From an uncultured delta proteobacterium (GTDB lineage Bacteria; Desulfobacterota; Desulfobulbia; Desulfobulbales; Desulfocapsaceae), in NCBI GenBank assembly GCA_903901335.1, contig CAIUQR010000057.1, forward strand, positions 1 to 64,000: DNA of 64,000 bases, read 5' to 3'. Below, piece by piece: positions 45,195-54,293 of the stretch (positions within the stretch are counted from its first letter, which is position 1; each line of letters starts with the position of its first letter). The position numbers and the translations under genes are program-made. The notes under the pieces were generated by a model, which saw only the letters and a program-made list of their open reading frames with translations, was not told the origin of the DNA and ran no database searches.

Positions 45195-47156
45195 ATGAGA
45201 AATATACTCGCCAATCTATTGTACGAACAGCCAAGGATTCTTTGGAATCTCCTTCTGAGGATTAATTTCTGGATCGTCCTTCTGATTGATATTTCTCTTA
45301 TCGTACTTGCTCATTTCCTTGCCTACCTGGTCCGGTTCGATTGGGAAATCGTCAGGGAAATTCCCCGGATCGTCAGTCTTCTTCCGCTCCTGATAATAGC
45401 CAAGATTCTTGTTTTTTATATATTCGGTCTCTATCGCGGAATGTGGAGATACACTAGCGTTGCCGATTTGAAAAACATTGCCAGAGCAGTGGCGGTATCT
45501 TCCGGGGTTATGGTCACATTCGTTGTGTATTTCAATCGCTTTGAAGGGTTTTCGCGGTCGGTTTTTTTCATGGATGCCGTTTTTACCTTCTTACTGATCT
45601 GTGTTCATCGGGGCACAATTCGTTATCTGTTCCAGAACAAGGATCTGATTTCATCGTTTGCTCAACACAATGAGAAAAAAAGGAAAAAAAAGCTACTGCT
45701 CATCGGTGCGGGTGCTGCAGCCGAAAAGGTTATCCGGGAGATCATGGATAACGCCAGTGTACTGTATGAGGTTGTCGGCCTGGTGGACGATAACCCGAGG
45801 AAGCATGGCCTGAAAATCCACGGGATACCAGTAGTAGGCGGTGTTGATAAATTGAAGGAATGCATTGTCAGAACCAGGGCCGAGGAAATTCTGATTGCAG
45901 TTGCTTCGGCATCCGGGGAGCAGATGAAACGGATTGTCGATGCCTGTCAGAAAACAAAAATTGCCTTCAAGGTGTTGCCCAGCATCGGCGAGATAATCAA
46001 GGGAAAACTGAGCGTGACCTCAATGCGAGAGATAGCCTATAAAGATCTGCTCGGGCGCCCCTCGGTTCACCTTGATCAACAGGAGATCGGCCGCTACCTC
46101 ACCGGGCGGATAATACTGGTGACCGGAGCCGGTGGTTCCATCGGCTCTGAGTTGTGTCGGCAAATTATCAAATTTGATCCGAAAAAGATCATTCTGGTGG
46201 ATGCAGGAGAGGAGAATCTTTATAACATTCAGATGGAACTTCAGTATGAGCATCATTTCCATGACTATGTCCCGGTCCTGTGTAAAATCCAGAACAAGAA
46301 TCTGCTTGATACGCTCTTTTGTGAGTACGAACCTGCGGTTGTTTTTCATGCTGCGGCCTATAAGCATGTTCCTCTGATTGAAACCAATCCGTGGGAGGCA
46401 GTCTTTAACAATGTATTCGCCACGAGAAACCTGATAGAGACCGCGCTGTCTTACAAAACCGAACGCTTTGTCATTGTCTCGACCGACAAGGCGGTACGAC
46501 CTACAAACGTCATGGGCGCCTCGAAAAGACTGACCGAGCTTCTTATGCTCGCCTATTGTCAGGAGCAGCCGGATACTACAACCTTTATGGCTGTCCGCTT
46601 CGGCAACGTCCTTGGCTCTTCCGGTTCGGTCATTCCTCTGTTCAAGCGGCAGATAGAAAAAGGCGGACCCGTTACCGTCACCGATCCGGAGATGACCCGT
46701 TATTTCATGTCCATCGAGGAAGCAGCCCAACTTATCCTTCAGGCCGGGGCCATGGGTACCGGCGGAGAGATCTTCCTCTTGAAGATGGGGATCCCGATAA
46801 AAATCGCCAACCTGGCCCATGACCTCATTCAACTCATGGGCTATGAACCGGAGACCGAGATAAAGATTATCTACACCGGCCTTAGGCCCGGAGAAAAGCT
46901 CTACGAGGAGCTTATTACCGAAGGTGAAGGCATCGTCCCTACAAAGCATGAAAAAATCATGGTACTGCACGGTAACGGCATGTCGTATCATGAGCTGGAG
47001 CAGCTACTCGATGAACTGGCTGACAAGGCGAAATCTCATGATGCAACCGGACTCAAAGAGGTGCTCAAGAAAATAATCCCCGAATATACTCCTGATTTGG
47101 AGGCAAGATCGATCATAGGGCCACCTCAGAGTGATGTCCGGAAATTGCGCAATTAA
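45195..47156 (+). CDS. WbpM/PglF/FlaA1-type nucleotide-sugar dehydratase
   Basis: A 653-residue inner-membrane protein. Four membrane helices (about 20-135) are followed by a CoA-binding-like Rossmann domain (LLIGAGAAAEKVIREIMDN, about 170-290) and a catalytic short-chain dehydrogenase domain with LVTGAGGSIGSELCRQI (about 312-330), STDKAVRPTNVMGASKR and RFGNVLGSSGSVIPLF. Members take UDP-GlcNAc and remove water to give a 4-keto-6-deoxy sugar; PglF starts bacillosamine synthesis and WbpM makes UDP-QuiNAc-type precursors. The matching PglE-, PglD- and PglC-like genes are at 59.8-62.2 kb, so a bacillosamine-like product is likely. It begins the glycan cluster; no JUMPStart element was seen upstream. 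Confidence 0.93.
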   Translation: MRNILANLLYEQPRILWNLLLRINFWIVLLIDISLIVLAHFLAYLVRFDWEIVREIPRIVSLLPLLIIAKILVFYIFGLYRGMWRYTSVADLKNIARAVAVSSGVMVTFVVYFNRFEGFSRSVFFMDAVFTFLLICVHRGTIRYLFQNKDLISSFAQHNEKKRKKKLLLIGAGAAAEKVIREIMDNASVLYEVVGLVDDNPRKHGLKIHGIPVVGGVDKLKECIVRTRAEEILIAVASASGEQMKRIVDACQKTKIAFKVLPSIGEIIKGKLSVTSMREIAYKDLLGRPSVHLDQQEIGRYLTGRIILVTGAGGSIGSELCRQIIKFDPKKIILVDAGEENLYNIQMELQYEHHFHDYVPVLCKIQNKNLLDTLFCEYEPAVVFHAAAYKHVPLIETNPWEAVFNNVFATRNLIETALSYKTERFVIVSTDKAVRPTNVMGASKRLTELLMLAYCQEQPDTTTFMAVRFGNVLGSSGSVIPLFKRQIEKGGPVTVTDPEMTRYFMSIEEAAQLILQAGAMGTGGEIFLLKMGIPIKIANLAHDLIQLMGYEPETEIKIIYTGLRPGEKLYEELITEGEGIVPTKHEKIMVLHGNGMSYHELEQLLDELADKAKSHDATGLKEVLKKIIPEYTPDLEARSIIGPPQSDVRKLRN

Positions 47157-47274
47157 TTCTCCTGGTTCTTGTGCTTAATAATAAAAGGTTGTTTTTTTGT
47201 TCTATACCTGCTTAGAGAAATCCCTGCATTGGGAAATGTAAGCGAGTGGATGGAGCGATGGAAAGAGATGAATT

Positions 47275-48126
47275 ATGGAAATACAGAAAGATACATGGAC
47301 TACTGTTATACGCCCCCAAAGTGGATGGTTCGATGTCAATTTTGCAGAATTATGGAACTACCGGGATCTGATAGCGCTTTTCGTCCGGCGTGACTTTGTT
47401 GCAACCTACAAGCAGACTATTCTTGGACCATTGTGGTTCTTGATCCAGCCACTTTTTACGACGGTTGTTTTTACAGTTGTGTTTGGAAACATTGCCAGGA
47501 TCCCGACTGATGGACTGCCGCCCATGCTTTTTTATATGGCCGGCACTGTGGCATGGAATTACTTTGCTGCCTGTCTTAACTCGACCTCCAATACCTTTGT
47601 GGCCAATGCCAACATTTTTGGTAAGGTCTATTTCCCTCGCTTGACCGTGCCTGTATCGGTTGTCATTGTCAATCTTCTGACCTTTACGATTCAGTTGTCC
47701 CTGTTTCTCGGATTCTTTTTCTACTTTTCACTGCGTGGAACACATCTACAGCCCTCTCTCTGGATACTTGCAACACCATTACTTGTTGTGCAGATGGGCA
47801 TACTTGGTCTGGGCATGGGATTGATCGTGTCTTCTCTTACCACAAAATATCGCGACCTTTCCTTTGCGGTCGGGTTTGGTACCCAGCTCTGGATGTATGC
47901 TACTCCCATCGTCTACCCCATGTCGCAAATACCTGAGCGCTGGCAGTGGCTGTATGCACTCAACCCAATGGCGAGTATTGTGGAGACCTTTCGTTTCGCC
48001 TTTCTTGGTGCTGGCTCCGTCAATCTGCAACACCTTGCAATCAGTGCAGGGATGACACTGCTGATCTTTTTCGCAGGGATTGTGCTCTTCAGCAGAATTG
48101 AAAAGACATTTATGGATACGATCTGA
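47275..48126 (+). CDS. ABC-2 type polysaccharide exporter, permease subunit (Wzm-like)
   Basis: A 283-residue inner-membrane permease with six predicted membrane helices and the ABC-2 polysaccharide-export hallmarks: RRDFVATYKQTILGPLWFLIQPL near the N-terminus (residues 40-62) and the C-terminal LNPMASIVETFRFAFLG. It pairs with the ATP-binding subunit that follows (five-base gap) to export an undecaprenyl-linked glycan to the periplasm. The start ATG has an AAAGAGATG-type ribosome-binding site upstream. Confidence 0.92.
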   Translation: MEIQKDTWTTVIRPQSGWFDVNFAELWNYRDLIALFVRRDFVATYKQTILGPLWFLIQPLFTTVVFTVVFGNIARIPTDGLPPMLFYMAGTVAWNYFAACLNSTSNTFVANANIFGKVYFPRLTVPVSVVIVNLLTFTIQLSLFLGFFFYFSLRGTHLQPSLWILATPLLVVQMGILGLGMGLIVSSLTTKYRDLSFAVGFGTQLWMYATPIVYPMSQIPERWQWLYALNPMASIVETFRFAFLGAGSVNLQHLAISAGMTLLIFFAGIVLFSRIEKTFMDTI

Positions 48127-48130
48127 ATAT

Positions 48131-49420
48131 ATGGGTGACACCGTCCTTAAAGTAGAGCATCTCGGAAAGGAGTACCGCCTCGGCACTATCAGCCACGGCA
48201 CTCTCTATCGTGACCTGCAGAGCTGGAGTGCACGGCTGCGAGGTAAAGAGGACCCGAACTCAAAAATTTCGTCGGCCGGCGGCAAGGTTCAAAACGGCAC
48301 ATTTACAGCCCTTGACGATGTCTCGTTTGAGGTTAAACAAGGTGACGTGCTCGGGATAATCGGAAGAAACGGCGCCGGCAAATCGACGCTGCTCAAGATT
48401 ATCTCACGTGTCACTGCTCCGACTCGCGGTGAAATAAAAATCAGAGGCCGGGTAGCCAGCCTTCTGGAGGTCGGAACAGGGTTTCATCCCGAACTGACAG
48501 GCAGAGAGAATATATTTCTAAACGGTACCATCCTTGGAATGACCAAGAAAGAGATTCATCGTAAGTTTGATGAGATAGTTGATTTTGCAGAGGTAGAAAA
48601 TTTTATAGATACGCCGGTGAAACGTTATTCATCCGGCATGTATGTTAAGTTGGCATTTGCCGTTGCGGCTCATTTGGAACCGGAGATATTAATCATTGAT
48701 GAGGTGCTTGCGGTCGGTGATGTAAAATTCCAGAAAAAGTGTTTGGGTAAAATGCGGTCTATCGGCAATGAGGGACGCACGGTACTTTTTGTTAGTCACA
48801 ATATGAATGCAATAGAGCAGCTTTGTAGTAAGGCAATTTTACTGCAAAATGGACACGTAGCATTGTCGACAGATCGCGTTAGATTGGCGATTAATAAATA
48901 TCTAAATAATGATCTTTCCAACAATGAGAGTGTCTGGGAACATGCGAATGAGACAAAAAACAGATTTTTCAATCTAACAAGGATGTATTTGTCGAATGTT
49001 CAGGATGAGATCATATATGATACGATCAGTAATAATGAAGTCGTATTTGTAAATATTGAGGGTGAAATTAAGGAATATGATAATGCGCTGCAAATTGGAT
49101 ATGCACTATATAATGAAGACAACCAGTTGGTTTTTTGGAGTTTATTTAATGATGCAAAAGAAGATGATTGGCCAATAGTTACACCGGGGAAAATCAGGTT
49201 TTATTCTTTGTTGCCACCAAGATTTCTAAATGAGGGGTCTTATAAATTAGAGTTGATTGCTGCTCTGTATTATAGAGAGTGGATAAATCAGCCATGCGTC
49301 AATTCACCTTATATTTGCTTTAGCATTCAAGGTGGACTGAGTGATTCGCCATATTGGCTGGTTCGTCGTCCTGGATTACTTGCACCTGTTCTTTCTTGGC
49401 ATACATCAAATCTTGATTAA
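48131..49420 (+). CDS. ABC polysaccharide exporter ATPase with C-terminal glycan-recognition domain (Wzt-like)
   Basis: A 429-residue ATPase. The nucleotide-binding domain (about 1-245) shows Walker A GRNGAGKSTLLK, the signature-like YSSGMYVKLAF and Walker B EILIIDEVLAVGD. After it comes a C-terminal domain of about 170 residues (VWEHANETKNRFFNLT ...) of the Wzt carbohydrate-binding type, which in E. coli O9a recognises the finished non-reducing end of the polymer before export. Base composition turns AT-rich in this C-terminal part and stays so for the next two genes, suggesting a modular exchange at the ATPase/recognition boundary. I chose ATG 48131, four bases after the permease stop. Confidence 0.92.
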   Translation: MGDTVLKVEHLGKEYRLGTISHGTLYRDLQSWSARLRGKEDPNSKISSAGGKVQNGTFTALDDVSFEVKQGDVLGIIGRNGAGKSTLLKIISRVTAPTRGEIKIRGRVASLLEVGTGFHPELTGRENIFLNGTILGMTKKEIHRKFDEIVDFAEVENFIDTPVKRYSSGMYVKLAFAVAAHLEPEILIIDEVLAVGDVKFQKKCLGKMRSIGNEGRTVLFVSHNMNAIEQLCSKAILLQNGHVALSTDRVRLAINKYLNNDLSNNESVWEHANETKNRFFNLTRMYLSNVQDEIIYDTISNNEVVFVNIEGEIKEYDNALQIGYALYNEDNQLVFWSLFNDAKEDDWPIVTPGKIRFYSLLPPRFLNEGSYKLELIAALYYREWINQPCVNSPYICFSIQGGLSDSPYWLVRRPGLLAPVLSWHTSNLD

Positions 49421-49428
49421 CTACTATT

Positions 49429-50646
49429 ATGTTTTTAGGTAACAGAATTAAAAATATTTTACCCTCATATAAGGTACTGGAAATTGGTCCAGGCGGTTCA
49501 CCACATCCAAGGGCTAATGTCTTTCTTGAAAGAAGATTTGAAACCGAAAGTGAGGCATATGCACAGCGCGGATTTTCTCCTAAATTGTCTGATGAAACAA
49601 GGGTGGTTTTTTATAATGGAGGGGCATTCCCCTTTTCAGACAATGAGTTTGATTACGTAATTTGTTCTCACGTTCTCGAACATGTCCCAAATGAGGAAAT
49701 TCATCAATTTGTTAGTGAAATTCAGAGGGTTGCGCAAAGAGGATTCATTGAATTCCCAAGCATATTCTATGAATTGATTAATTGGCAACCAGTCCATTTG
49801 TGGCTTATGAATTATAGAAATAATCACATATTCTTGTGTGATAAGGGACTTTTAAAATCGAATAATATTCACATGGCCATGCGTGAAATGTTTTATGCAA
49901 AAGATGGTTATTTGAATAAGGCATTTGAGAAGTATTCCGATTTTTTCTTCTGTGGCTTTGAATGGGAAGGGGATGTAAATTATAGCATTATAGACAATAT
50001 TGATGAGCTAGTAACTGAAGATGATCTGAAAAATGTTAGAAATTTTTTTAAAAACATGAATACTTCCAGTACTACCCCAAAAGCATCTTGTACCATGAAT
50101 CTTGTGCCAAGAGTTTCTAATTACATTAGAAGACTAGTAGGGTACTTTCTGCCTACTCCAAAATATTATATTTCGAAAAACTCACTGATAGAGAAAAAAA
50201 ATTTGGTTATTATAAAAAATAATGCTGAAATCAAGGATTATGTAATAATCAGAACCTTTACTAACCAAGTAGTTATTGGTGAATATACACAAATAAATCC
50301 TTTTACAGTGATTTATGGTGGTAGTGGCGTGACTATTGGAAATAATGTAATGATAGCACCTCATTGCATGATCGCGGCTGGTGATCATGATTTCAAACAA
50401 ATTGTGCTACCCATTAGATTTGCGGGCAATTTAACAAAGGGACCAATAATTATTGAAGATAATGTCTGGATTGGAGCGAACTGTACTATTACGGATGGTG
50501 TGACAATAGGAAAAGATGCCGTTATAGCAGCAAATAGTGTTGTCACAAAGGATGTCAAACCGTATGACATCGTTGGAGGAGTTCCTGCTAGGTTTATTGC
50601 TAATAGATTGGAAATGAATGGGATTGATAAAGGGTGCGGATGTTAA
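49429..50646 (+). CDS. Fusion of a class I methyltransferase and a hexapeptide-repeat acyltransferase
   Basis: A 405-residue protein. The N-terminal ~200 residues have a SAM-binding Rossmann signature (VLEIGPGGSPHP, residues 16-27), an acidic-loop region and the post-motif FDYVICSHVLEHVPNEEI typical of Methyltransf_11. After a linker (about 205-255), the C-terminal part is a left-handed beta-helix with many I/V-x-G-x-x-x hexapeptides: VVIGEYTQINPFTVIYGG, GVTIGNNVMIAPHC and IEDNVWIGANCTITDGVTIG, with DHDF as a likely catalytic His region, as in O-acetyltransferases. It may both methylate and acetylate glycan ends. It lies in the AT-rich part of the cluster and its stop overlaps the next gene's ATG. 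Confidence 0.85.
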   Translation: MFLGNRIKNILPSYKVLEIGPGGSPHPRANVFLERRFETESEAYAQRGFSPKLSDETRVVFYNGGAFPFSDNEFDYVICSHVLEHVPNEEIHQFVSEIQRVAQRGFIEFPSIFYELINWQPVHLWLMNYRNNHIFLCDKGLLKSNNIHMAMREMFYAKDGYLNKAFEKYSDFFFCGFEWEGDVNYSIIDNIDELVTEDDLKNVRNFFKNMNTSSTTPKASCTMNLVPRVSNYIRRLVGYFLPTPKYYISKNSLIEKKNLVIIKNNAEIKDYVIIRTFTNQVVIGEYTQINPFTVIYGGSGVTIGNNVMIAPHCMIAAGDHDFKQIVLPIRFAGNLTKGPIIIEDNVWIGANCTITDGVTIGKDAVIAANSVVTKDVKPYDIVGGVPARFIANRLEMNGIDKGCGC

Positions 50647-51422
50647 GTCGACTTGTAGATCATCTTCGAGCAAACGATGAAATCGTTAATTATAATGCCA
50701 GAACCAGAAATGCCTGGGTGGCAGATAAAGCGAGCAAACTAAAACAAGGCGTCCGGGTTTTAGATGCAGGTGCTGGTGAATGCCAATACGCACCCCTTTT
50801 TCGGCATTGTGAATATAAAACACAGGATTTTTCTAAATATTCTGGTACGCCTTCTGGCACATTAGCCGAAGATTGGAAATACGGGAAAATAGATTATGTA
50901 TGTGATATTACAAATATAAAAGTAGATAACGCTTCTTTTGATGTGGTGCTATGTACTGAAGTTCTTGAGCATGTACCCAGGCCAATTGAAGCTATTCAAG
51001 AATTGGCTAGAGTGCTGGCACCAGGTGGCACGCTTCTTTTGACAGCACCGCTCTCAAGCGCAATCCATCAAAAACCGTATCATTATTATGGTGGATTCTC
51101 AACTTTCTTTTATAAGAAGATTTTACCCGAATTTGGATTAGATATTACAGAGATTAAGCCTATTGGTGGGCTTATGAAGCATGTTGCCCAGGAAGTTTCA
51201 AGAGTTGGCCGCGTACTTGAAGAGCGCGCTCCAAAGAAACTATCTTTATTTTTAAGGTATGTATTAATGTGTTGGCTGCCGAAATATTTAGCAAAATTAG
51301 ATGATGAAATTTTTGTTGAGGAATTTACTGTCGGATATATGGTTGAAGCCAGGAAACGTTGCGATCAAACGAACATCACTTCACCGAAAAATGGACTATT
51401 GTTAAATAAAATTAAGTTCTAA
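50640..51422 (+). CDS. Class I SAM-dependent methyltransferase
   Basis: A 260-residue methyltransferase. SAM-binding motif I is VRVLDAGAGECQYAPLF (about 38-54), and the post-motif FDVVLCTEVLEHVPRPIEAI plus LAPGGTLLLTAPL are typical of Methyltransf_11. It overlaps the upstream fusion gene by seven bases (ATGTTAA), so translation is coupled. Together with its neighbours it probably decorates a sugar; the acceptor is unknown. AT-rich like the two genes before it. Confidence 0.88.
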   Translation: MLSRLVDHLRANDEIVNYNARTRNAWVADKASKLKQGVRVLDAGAGECQYAPLFRHCEYKTQDFSKYSGTPSGTLAEDWKYGKIDYVCDITNIKVDNASFDVVLCTEVLEHVPRPIEAIQELARVLAPGGTLLLTAPLSSAIHQKPYHYYGGFSTFFYKKILPEFGLDITEIKPIGGLMKHVAQEVSRVGRVLEERAPKKLSLFLRYVLMCWLPKYLAKLDDEIFVEEFTVGYMVEARKRCDQTNITSPKNGLLLNKIKF

Positions 51423-51461
51423 TATCCCAATGCCAAAACTTAGAATATCCAGGCGCTTGAA

Positions 51462-52391
51462 ATGAATAGATGTTGTATCATTGGAGGATCGGGATTCATT
51501 GGGCAACATCTCCTCCGACAGCTTGTGCCGACTGGCCGCGACGTCATAGTTCTCGACAGATGTCCAAAGCCGTTAGTTTCTCCATTTGAGAAAGTCACCT
51601 ACCTTCAGGCGGATTATGCTGCCGGTTTGGATATTGACCGGATTCTTCCGGACCTGGACGAGATCATCCTGCTTGCGCATACCACTACGCCAAAGGCAAG
51701 CTTTGACGATCCTCTGACCGATCTGAGCAGTAATGTCCCTGCCGCGGTCAGACTGTTCGGGATTGCAGCTGATGCGGGAATAAAGAAGATTATTTTTGTC
51801 TCTTCCGGTGGGACAGTCTATGGGAAAGCAACGGATCTGCCCATTTCTGAAAGTCACTCGACGAACCCTATATCTCCCTATGGAATAACTAAGTTAACAA
51901 TCGAAAAATATGCATTGATGTATCATGCGCTCAAATCTCTTCCAGTTGTCTGCGTCCGGCCGGGGAACGCATACGGAGAAGGGCAGCGGCCATTCTCCGG
52001 ACAGGGCTTTATAGCGACAGCCATGGGTTCGATACTTCAAAGAAAGGAGCTGTCGGTATATGGAGAAACGGGGACTGTTCGTGACTATATCCACATCAGT
52101 GACCTGGTTGCAGGGATCATCGCCGCCCTCGAAGATGGAATTCCCGGTGAATGTTATAATATCGGCACTGGTATCGGGCACAATAATAAGCAGATACTTG
52201 ACAGACTGGGACCGCTTGCCGCGTCCTCTACGCTTGATATTCTCTACCAGACCTTGCCTGACCGGAGTTTTGATGTGCCGGTGAATATTCTTGATTCCAG
52301 TAAACTGCGAAAACATACCGGCTGGCAACCAACAATCGGTTTTGAAGCCGGATTGCAACGCATGTGGGACTGGTTCCTGGAAACTCTCTAA
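51462..52391 (+). CDS. NAD-dependent nucleotide-sugar epimerase/dehydratase
   Basis: A 309-residue extended short-chain dehydrogenase. The NAD-binding glycine motif is IIGGSGFIGQHLL (residues 6-18), the catalytic Ser-Tyr-Lys is seen in FVSSGGTVYG and SPYGITKLTIEKY (YxxxK), with a downstream VRPGNAYGEGQ segment that binds the sugar nucleotide. This is the UDP-glucose/UDP-GlcNAc 4-epimerase-like or dehydratase-like group; the exact sugar is unknown. Composition returns to the GC level of the rest of the genome here. The next gene starts 12 bases downstream. Confidence 0.88.
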   Translation: MNRCCIIGGSGFIGQHLLRQLVPTGRDVIVLDRCPKPLVSPFEKVTYLQADYAAGLDIDRILPDLDEIILLAHTTTPKASFDDPLTDLSSNVPAAVRLFGIAADAGIKKIIFVSSGGTVYGKATDLPISESHSTNPISPYGITKLTIEKYALMYHALKSLPVVCVRPGNAYGEGQRPFSGQGFIATAMGSILQRKELSVYGETGTVRDYIHISDLVAGIIAALEDGIPGECYNIGTGIGHNNKQILDRLGPLAASSTLDILYQTLPDRSFDVPVNILDSSKLRKHTGWQPTIGFEAGLQRMWDWFLETL

Positions 52392-52402
52392 AGGAACGGC
52401 CG

Positions 52403-53275
52403 ATGATTGTTGTCAGGCTTATAGGGGGTTTGGGTAATCAGATGTTTCAGTATGCGATGGCGAGGTCGTTAGCTGATATCAGCGGAACACCGGTTAAGCT
52501 CGATATTTCAGGCTATGAACAGTACACCTTGCGTAGATTTGAACTTGGCGATTTTAATATTCGGGCCGAAATAGCAAGTAAAAGTGACATCGATTTTTTC
52601 AGGGTTGATTTGAATCGCGATGCGCTTTGGCAGCGTGTGAAAAGGCGCTTGCCCTTTTTTACTCCGAAGATGGTTTATAATGAAAAGTCGTTTTCTTATG
52701 ACAGCAGACTCAGAAATAGTGTACCGCCTGTGTATTTTGACGGCTATTGGCAGACTGAAAAATATTTTGAAGACAATGCGGCGGCAATTCGGAACGATTT
52801 CACCTTGTTCGCACGTCTGGATGCGGCCAATCTGGAACAGCTCAGGCATATAGAACATTCAAACGCGGTGTCACTGCATGTTCGCCGGGGTGATTATGTA
52901 AATGATCCGAATACTCATGAGTGCCACGGAGTCTGCTCAACTGATTATTACCGGGATGCGGTAGCCTGCATGGCAGACAGAGTCGGGCCATTGCAGCTTT
53001 TTATATTTTCTGATGATCATCAATGGGCAAAGGCAAACCTTGATTTTGGCTATCCCGCGACGTTTGTTACTGTGAATTCTGATAAAAAAGGGGTTTTTGA
53101 TATGATGTTAATGAGGCACTGCAAACACCATATCATTGCAAATAGTTCGTTCAGCTGGTGGGGTGCCTGGCTGAATCCGTCGCCTGACAAAACAGTCATC
53201 GCGCCGCGCCGCTGGTTTAACAAGATGAAGCAGGATACTCGCGATCTGCTGCCTTCGGCCTGGGTTGTGTTATGA
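52403..53275 (+). CDS. Alpha-1,2-fucosyltransferase-like glycosyltransferase (GT11)
   Basis: A 290-residue glycosyltransferase family 11 protein. The GT11 N-terminus (MIVVRLIGGLGNQMFQYAMA) and the GDP-fucose-binding HVRRGDYV near residue 163 are intact, as are the later IFSDDHQWAK and NSSFSWWGAWL segments. Family members transfer fucose in alpha-1,2 linkage. No GDP-fucose synthesis genes are in the window. I chose ATG 52403 with AAAGGAACG upstream; a longer frame runs back into the epimerase gene. The stop overlaps the next gene by four bases. Confidence 0.9.
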   Translation: MIVVRLIGGLGNQMFQYAMARSLADISGTPVKLDISGYEQYTLRRFELGDFNIRAEIASKSDIDFFRVDLNRDALWQRVKRRLPFFTPKMVYNEKSFSYDSRLRNSVPPVYFDGYWQTEKYFEDNAAAIRNDFTLFARLDAANLEQLRHIEHSNAVSLHVRRGDYVNDPNTHECHGVCSTDYYRDAVACMADRVGPLQLFIFSDDHQWAKANLDFGYPATFVTVNSDKKGVFDMMLMRHCKHHIIANSSFSWWGAWLNPSPDKTVIAPRRWFNKMKQDTRDLLPSAWVVL

Positions 53276-54276
53276 ACAGCCCTCTGGTCAGCGTCGTATT
53301 GCCGGTTTACAATGGTGCCGCCTATCTGGCCAGCGCTGTCGACTGTATACTGAAGCAGACATTTGCCGACTTCGAGTTGATAGTCATAATCGACGGTTCA
53401 ACGGACGCATCTGCCGCTCTACTTGCTGAAATCCATGATCCCAGGGTGATTGTAGTTCACCAGAAAAATGCAGGTTTAGCCGCTTCACTGAACCGTGCTA
53501 TAGAAATGGCTCGGGGACCGTATATTGCCCGTCAGGATCAGGACGATATTTCGATGCCGACACGCCTGGCTTGCCAATTTGAGTTTATGGAAACACATCC
53601 AAAATGTGCACTTCTCGGCACAAGAGCGGAAATATGGGTTGGCGATCAAAAGACGGAGCGTGCTCACGATCATCCCGTTGAAGATGCGTCTCTCCGGTTT
53701 GAACTTCTGTTTAATAATCCATTTGTACATTCATCGGTCATGTTAAGAAAGTCGTCTCTTGACGAAGTCGGTTTATACGCAACCGATTCTGCGCGGCAGC
53801 CCCCTGAAGATTATGAACTGTGGTCTCGTATTGCCAGACACGCCATGATTGCCAATCTGCCGGAACGGATGACGATCTACCGGGAGGTCCCCAAAAGCAT
53901 GTCGCGCGTGGGGCGCAATCCGTTTCTTGAAAAACTGGTAGTAATCAGCTCCGAAAATATTGCCGCTATCCTGGGGCTTACTGGGCCGTCATCTGTTACC
54001 GGCGATATTGCCGCAATGACCCATAGCGCCTATGACTGCCTTTCTGCGAAACCGGATCTCAAATCAATGTGTGATTACGTGTATAAAGCCGGTCTTCGTA
54101 TTCATGCCGGATCAGGTGAGTCGGATGTTCTGCAACGAGCTGAATTTCGTGTCAAATGCCTGCGACACCAGTATTTGGTTTACCGGTACAAGGCTGACTG
54201 GTTGCGCCCGTTCGTGCGATTTACTCGTACTATGAAAATGAGAATAAAAAAATATGCAAACTACGAAGCAAAGTAA
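53272..54276 (+). CDS. Glycosyltransferase family 2
   Basis: A 334-residue GT-A fold glycosyltransferase. The N-terminus is classic (VSVVLPVYNGAAYLASAVDCILKQTF, residues 6-31), followed by LIVIIDGSTDAS and the DXD-type ARQDQDDISM that binds the metal and nucleotide sugar (about residues 84-92). The C-terminal half is a variable acceptor domain. The sugar donor is unknown. Start overlaps the fucosyltransferase stop (ATGA), so the two are coupled. Confidence 0.92.
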   Translation: MNSPLVSVVLPVYNGAAYLASAVDCILKQTFADFELIVIIDGSTDASAALLAEIHDPRVIVVHQKNAGLAASLNRAIEMARGPYIARQDQDDISMPTRLACQFEFMETHPKCALLGTRAEIWVGDQKTERAHDHPVEDASLRFELLFNNPFVHSSVMLRKSSLDEVGLYATDSARQPPEDYELWSRIARHAMIANLPERMTIYREVPKSMSRVGRNPFLEKLVVISSENIAAILGLTGPSSVTGDIAAMTHSAYDCLSAKPDLKSMCDYVYKAGLRIHAGSGESDVLQRAEFRVKCLRHQYLVYRYKADWLRPFVRFTRTMKMRIKKYANYEAK

Positions 54277-54293
54277 TTTCCCCCGAGACTGCG

